From: Triplophysa rosa
Taxonomy: Eukaryota; Chordata; Actinopteri; Cypriniformes; Nemacheilidae
NCBI RefSeq assembly: GCF_024868665.1
Contig: NC_079910.1
Span: 7,350,976 to 7,414,975, forward strand
DNA: 64,000 nt
Direction of reading: 5' to 3'
Shown here piece by piece: positions 60,585 to 64,000 of this stretch. The stretch's first letter is position 1; every line of letters starts with the position of its first letter. A program made the translations under genes and the position numbers. The notes under the pieces were generated by a model that was not told where the DNA came from, ran no database searches, and was given only the letters and a program-made list of their open reading frames with translations.

Positions 60585-60770
60585 TGACGCGAGCGAGCAC
60601 TCCGCCCCTCCCTCGCTCTCCTCGCCGATGATAAACAGGGGCTGGGTGGGGGCGGGAGGATTAGGACCTCACCTCCACATCACGCACCTCCGAATTATTA
60701 ACTCGCACCACAGGGAGCCACTGCTCTCGACCCAGCAGACTCACAACTCAGCCCGAAGCCTCTGAATGTA
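60585..60770 (+). promoter_or_regulatory. GC-box cluster, possible promoter or enhancer
   Basis: Two GC-box-like motifs, TCCGCCCCTCCC (60601-60612) and GGTGGGGGCGGGAGGA (60645-60660), lie within CpG-bearing sequence (GACGCGAGCGAGC, CTCGCCGATGATAAAC) that contrasts with the AT-rich surroundings. No TATA box at a fitting distance and no supported first exon follow. Orientation is assumed. It may equally be a conserved enhancer. Confidence 0.28.
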
Positions 60771-63700
60771 CTGCGATTATCGACGTATACATATAAATAC
60801 CTGACTTGTTTTGTAGCGCTGTAGCAGAGGTGGTGGTCTAAAGCGCCGATGAGTTTCAGGAGGTGGACGCCGGCTGGCACCTGCTCTGTGTAAACAGAGC
60901 TGGGATTTAAAATAAATTAAACTATGAAAAAGGATCAGGTTGATCCGTTTCTCATCTCCAATGCTGAGTTGTCAAGTTTTTTATGGGACTTTGGTAAAGC
61001 TTTTTTGTTTAAGAACAGGGACAAGTGTCTAAAATTCACTCTTCCTGATGATGTTACAATAGTGTCCTGAAATAGAACTAGATGTGTGAAACGGAAGAGG
61101 TTAAACTGTGGTAGATATATTTGTGTAGATGCTTTAAGTTTAAGTTGAATATTTTACATTATTTTACATTCAACTCATGTGTGCTCCCAGGTGTGTCTGT
61201 ATATCAGCTATTTTACATATTTTGAGTCTGTTTTTGCACCTTTGCTAGAGTTATTATAACTTTTATGCTAGGAATCTTAATTAAAAAGACAAATTAAATG
61301 AAAGGTAACTTTATAAACGATTGAATTCACTTAAATTGACATGACCACGGTGGAGATTCATATATTAACCATTTTCTTATTGCGTTTGAGGGAAAAATAA
61401 CTATTATGTGGCTTGTGCCGTTACGGTGATGTAACATTTTAGTCATACTGCCCACCCCTTTCTTTCTTTTAACAGAGGTGTGTCCGGAGATGGTTGATTG
61501 ACACGTTGATGTTTCTCCTGTTTGTTTTTATGCATAACTAAAAGCAACCTGTTTATGAAGGCAAATACGTCAAAGCCTAATTGTTCGCAAAATATCAGAC
61601 AAACATTTTCTCCATGGTGAAAGCGCATTGTTTTTTTACTTTTTCTGATCGTCTTTTTTTCTCTCCTCGTTCCCAGAGAGAAATAGAGAATAACACTGAT
61701 GAGGTTTAGCAGCTTCATCCAGGCGATGGGAGAATATAATAAGTGTTTTCGTAGACGTCACCCGTGATCATCTCATTGAGCCGTTTTGGGTGAATGTGGT
61801 GGATTTAGAGGGTGCTCTATTGTGCTGACATCATCCCTCTTTAACAAGCTACATTAAATCAGGGCTAAAATCATCTCAAACTCTCCCGAATGGCACAACA
61901 ATGAGTGTCTGGGACATTGAAAGGAAAAGCCTGGGGTTTAAACTTCTTTTCTGTGTGCATGTGAGCGTCCGTGTTTGTTTTGCATAGTATAGCTTGTCGT
62001 ACGTAGTAGAATGAGGGAATTGGGACAAATTGGATAAAGGAAAAAAACGTCTTTCTATGTATGTGCAGTCAGATTAACAATGAGTAGACAGTTCTCCAAT
62101 TCACTGTTTATGTTTCTTTTTTCCTTTTTTAGGGGCATTTAATGAATGTGCCATTGTGCTTTTCTTTTGCAGCGTGTGGTGTCACTGCATGATTTGAATG
62201 TAATCGTATTTTATGATCTTTCTCTGGAATAACAATTATTTCTCAACACAGTGTCCTGCAGTCTTATCAACAATATAGTACTTGTTTGTTCAGCTGCAGT
62301 GTCTATATAATTTTTTATGATCAGTGATGTGTTTTGAAAAAAAGTTTGCATTGAATTCAAATACATTTTATTTTTATAAAAATGTCTTAAACTTTGAACA
62401 ATTAATCAACTTTAATGCATTTTTTTCCAAAATATTTTGTTGATAAAATTCAAAAGGCACCCCGTTTTGAGCCTCCCTCCCTCGGACTGTATAACATTTA
62501 TCACAAAACAGGCCCACATAACAGTTTTAAAAAATTTTCAGTAGTCTGAGTTGCACTTCGTTTTTGACTAAACATTCCTGAACAGCATTGTGCAGCACTT
62601 GAGTGGAGAGAAAAGCCAGTGACTGACAGACAGATTATTTAGTTCCGCTGAAGTGGGCTGAGATCAGGGCACTGCTCCCTCTTGCCTCAACCCCTTGTTA
62701 GAGGGAGGAGCGCAGGGAGGGCAGGAGCGGTGGAGGTGCAGCGAAGCTCTTTAAAGAGGCTCAGCGTGGGCAGCGTGGAGCGATGTGACAGAATTAGCCA
62801 AGCCCAAGTGAGCAGGGCTGGTAGATCAGCACTGCTGGCAGTCTGCAGGATGCAGAACTGCTGCTCAACACCAGCCAATGATGAACCGATGCTGAGCCAA
62901 CAGAGACCCAAACCCCCTTATCATAGCATGCTTTTTCTTGGGCCCTAAAGACATGGAAATGGTAGATACAAGGGGGAAAAAGACTTTCAACACATTTTAC
63001 TTCTGTAATATGACATTTCAAGTAGAGGAAATAAAGTGGGACTTAAATGTACTCCCTGAAAAGTGATTGAATATTGAAAAGGGGGTGTGGTCTCAATGGC
63101 AGATGATAATGGGTCTTGGTGATGTCATCAGTTTCAGAGGCGTATTATTGCTATTATTTTTTTTTTTTAATGATTACATATCGATACAAGATTATGAAGA
63201 CAAACTTATTTGTATGCCAAGTGTATTAAAAAAAATACATTTCTTATAAAGCACAAGCTCCCAAAAGTCAACCCGGAAAGCCAGATCTCATCGAGTCGAT
63301 TCGTAGTGTCGCCTACCTTTTGAAATGAAACCCTGCAAATAAGTCTTTTTCAAAGTCACTTTCTCTCTGTATCATCGCTCCTGAGGAGACTGAAAGAGAG
63401 GCCGGCAGCTGAAAGATATTATGTTTCGCGTGTAGACAACAGATCAAAGCTCATCCCGGTTAGTGAGTGTTTGTGGCTTTGCTTGTGTGTGGTCAAGGAA
63501 AGTGAGGGAAACAAAACATTGTGCAGTGCGAGTGTCAGCACTTTGAGTTCAGTGGTGATGCTCGGGAACGTCCGTAGCGCCGGCGAGGGCCTGCTTTGAT
63601 TTTGTCATTATTATAGGGCCTAGTTTTTTGAGGAGGGCTGGGGGTGGATTCCACTAACTGTCGCTACATGTCCTTAATTCCTGTTGATGTGCAGGCCTTG

Positions 63701-64000
63701 GGCACAGAGTATGATGAAGTAGACACAGCACCAGTGGAAATTATTGTGTGGCCTCTGAATATCACATTGTAGCTGACTGCTCTGCTGTAGGTGGCATGAA
63801 TGCCCGGCCGGGCGTATCAGTGTACAGCGCTGCATATCTACCGTGTAACCAAACAACTAATTTGATGTTTTAGATCTCATTATTTAACATAAGGAAGGTT
63901 TGTTTCGGTATGAGGTATGCTTTTTTTTGTTCCTTATTAATGCGTTTCTTGCGCTCAAAGGATTTTTGAAGGTGTTTGGTGAGGGAACAAGAAGCGAAAA
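60771..64000. other. unique non-coding DNA
   Basis: AT-rich single-copy DNA. A balanced block at 62680-62950 is open on both strands without splice support. A 12-bp palindrome GCCCGGCCGGGC lies at 63802-63813. No gene or transposon was recognised to the end of the window. Confidence 0.45.

Overview
The window looks like non-coding nuclear DNA from a teleost fish, most likely a cyprinid relative of carp, goldfish or zebrafish. The evidence is at least twelve copies of a short palindromic element whose ends read about AAAGGGACAGTTCACCC, a family I know from cyprinid genomes. Other dispersed repeats of fish type, a 3' fragment of an L2-clade LINE and many AC, GA and TTCT microsatellites agree. 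The assignment rests on recognising repeats by eye, not on a search.

No complete protein-coding gene is visible. The longest open frame is 179 codons on the minus strand at 59591-60130, which is about what chance gives in 64 kb of six-frame sequence; it also runs through a GA/CT repeat. The best gene signal is one candidate internal exon on the plus strand at 48379-48471. It has a good acceptor, a consensus donor, 93 nt and one frame open throughout. I could not assign it to a family. Weaker exon-like segments lie at 31860-31949 (plus, non-coding), 5420-5585 (plus) and 2155-2215 (minus).

Layout. 1-8.5 kb: AT-rich unique DNA with several palindromic elements. 8.5-16.5 kb: mostly unique, with GC-mixed blocks that look like conserved non-coding elements. 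16.5-31 kb: scattered elements, the L2 fragment, a long TTCT tract and regulatory-looking blocks near 24 and 29.5 kb. 31-41 kb: microsatellites, a terminal-inverted-repeat element that contains an AC tract, and more palindromic elements. 40.7-58.6 kb: about 18 kb with no recognisable transposon copy; it holds the candidate exon and most of the strongest regulatory-looking blocks. 58.6-64 kb: one more palindromic element, a GC-box cluster near 60.6 kb and otherwise unique sequence.

My reading, by inference, is a long intron or gene desert around a developmental regulator, with many candidate enhancers and very few exons. Nothing points to a novel multi-gene system. The most useful follow-ups are the 48.4 kb exon and cross-species alignment of the candidate regulatory blocks.
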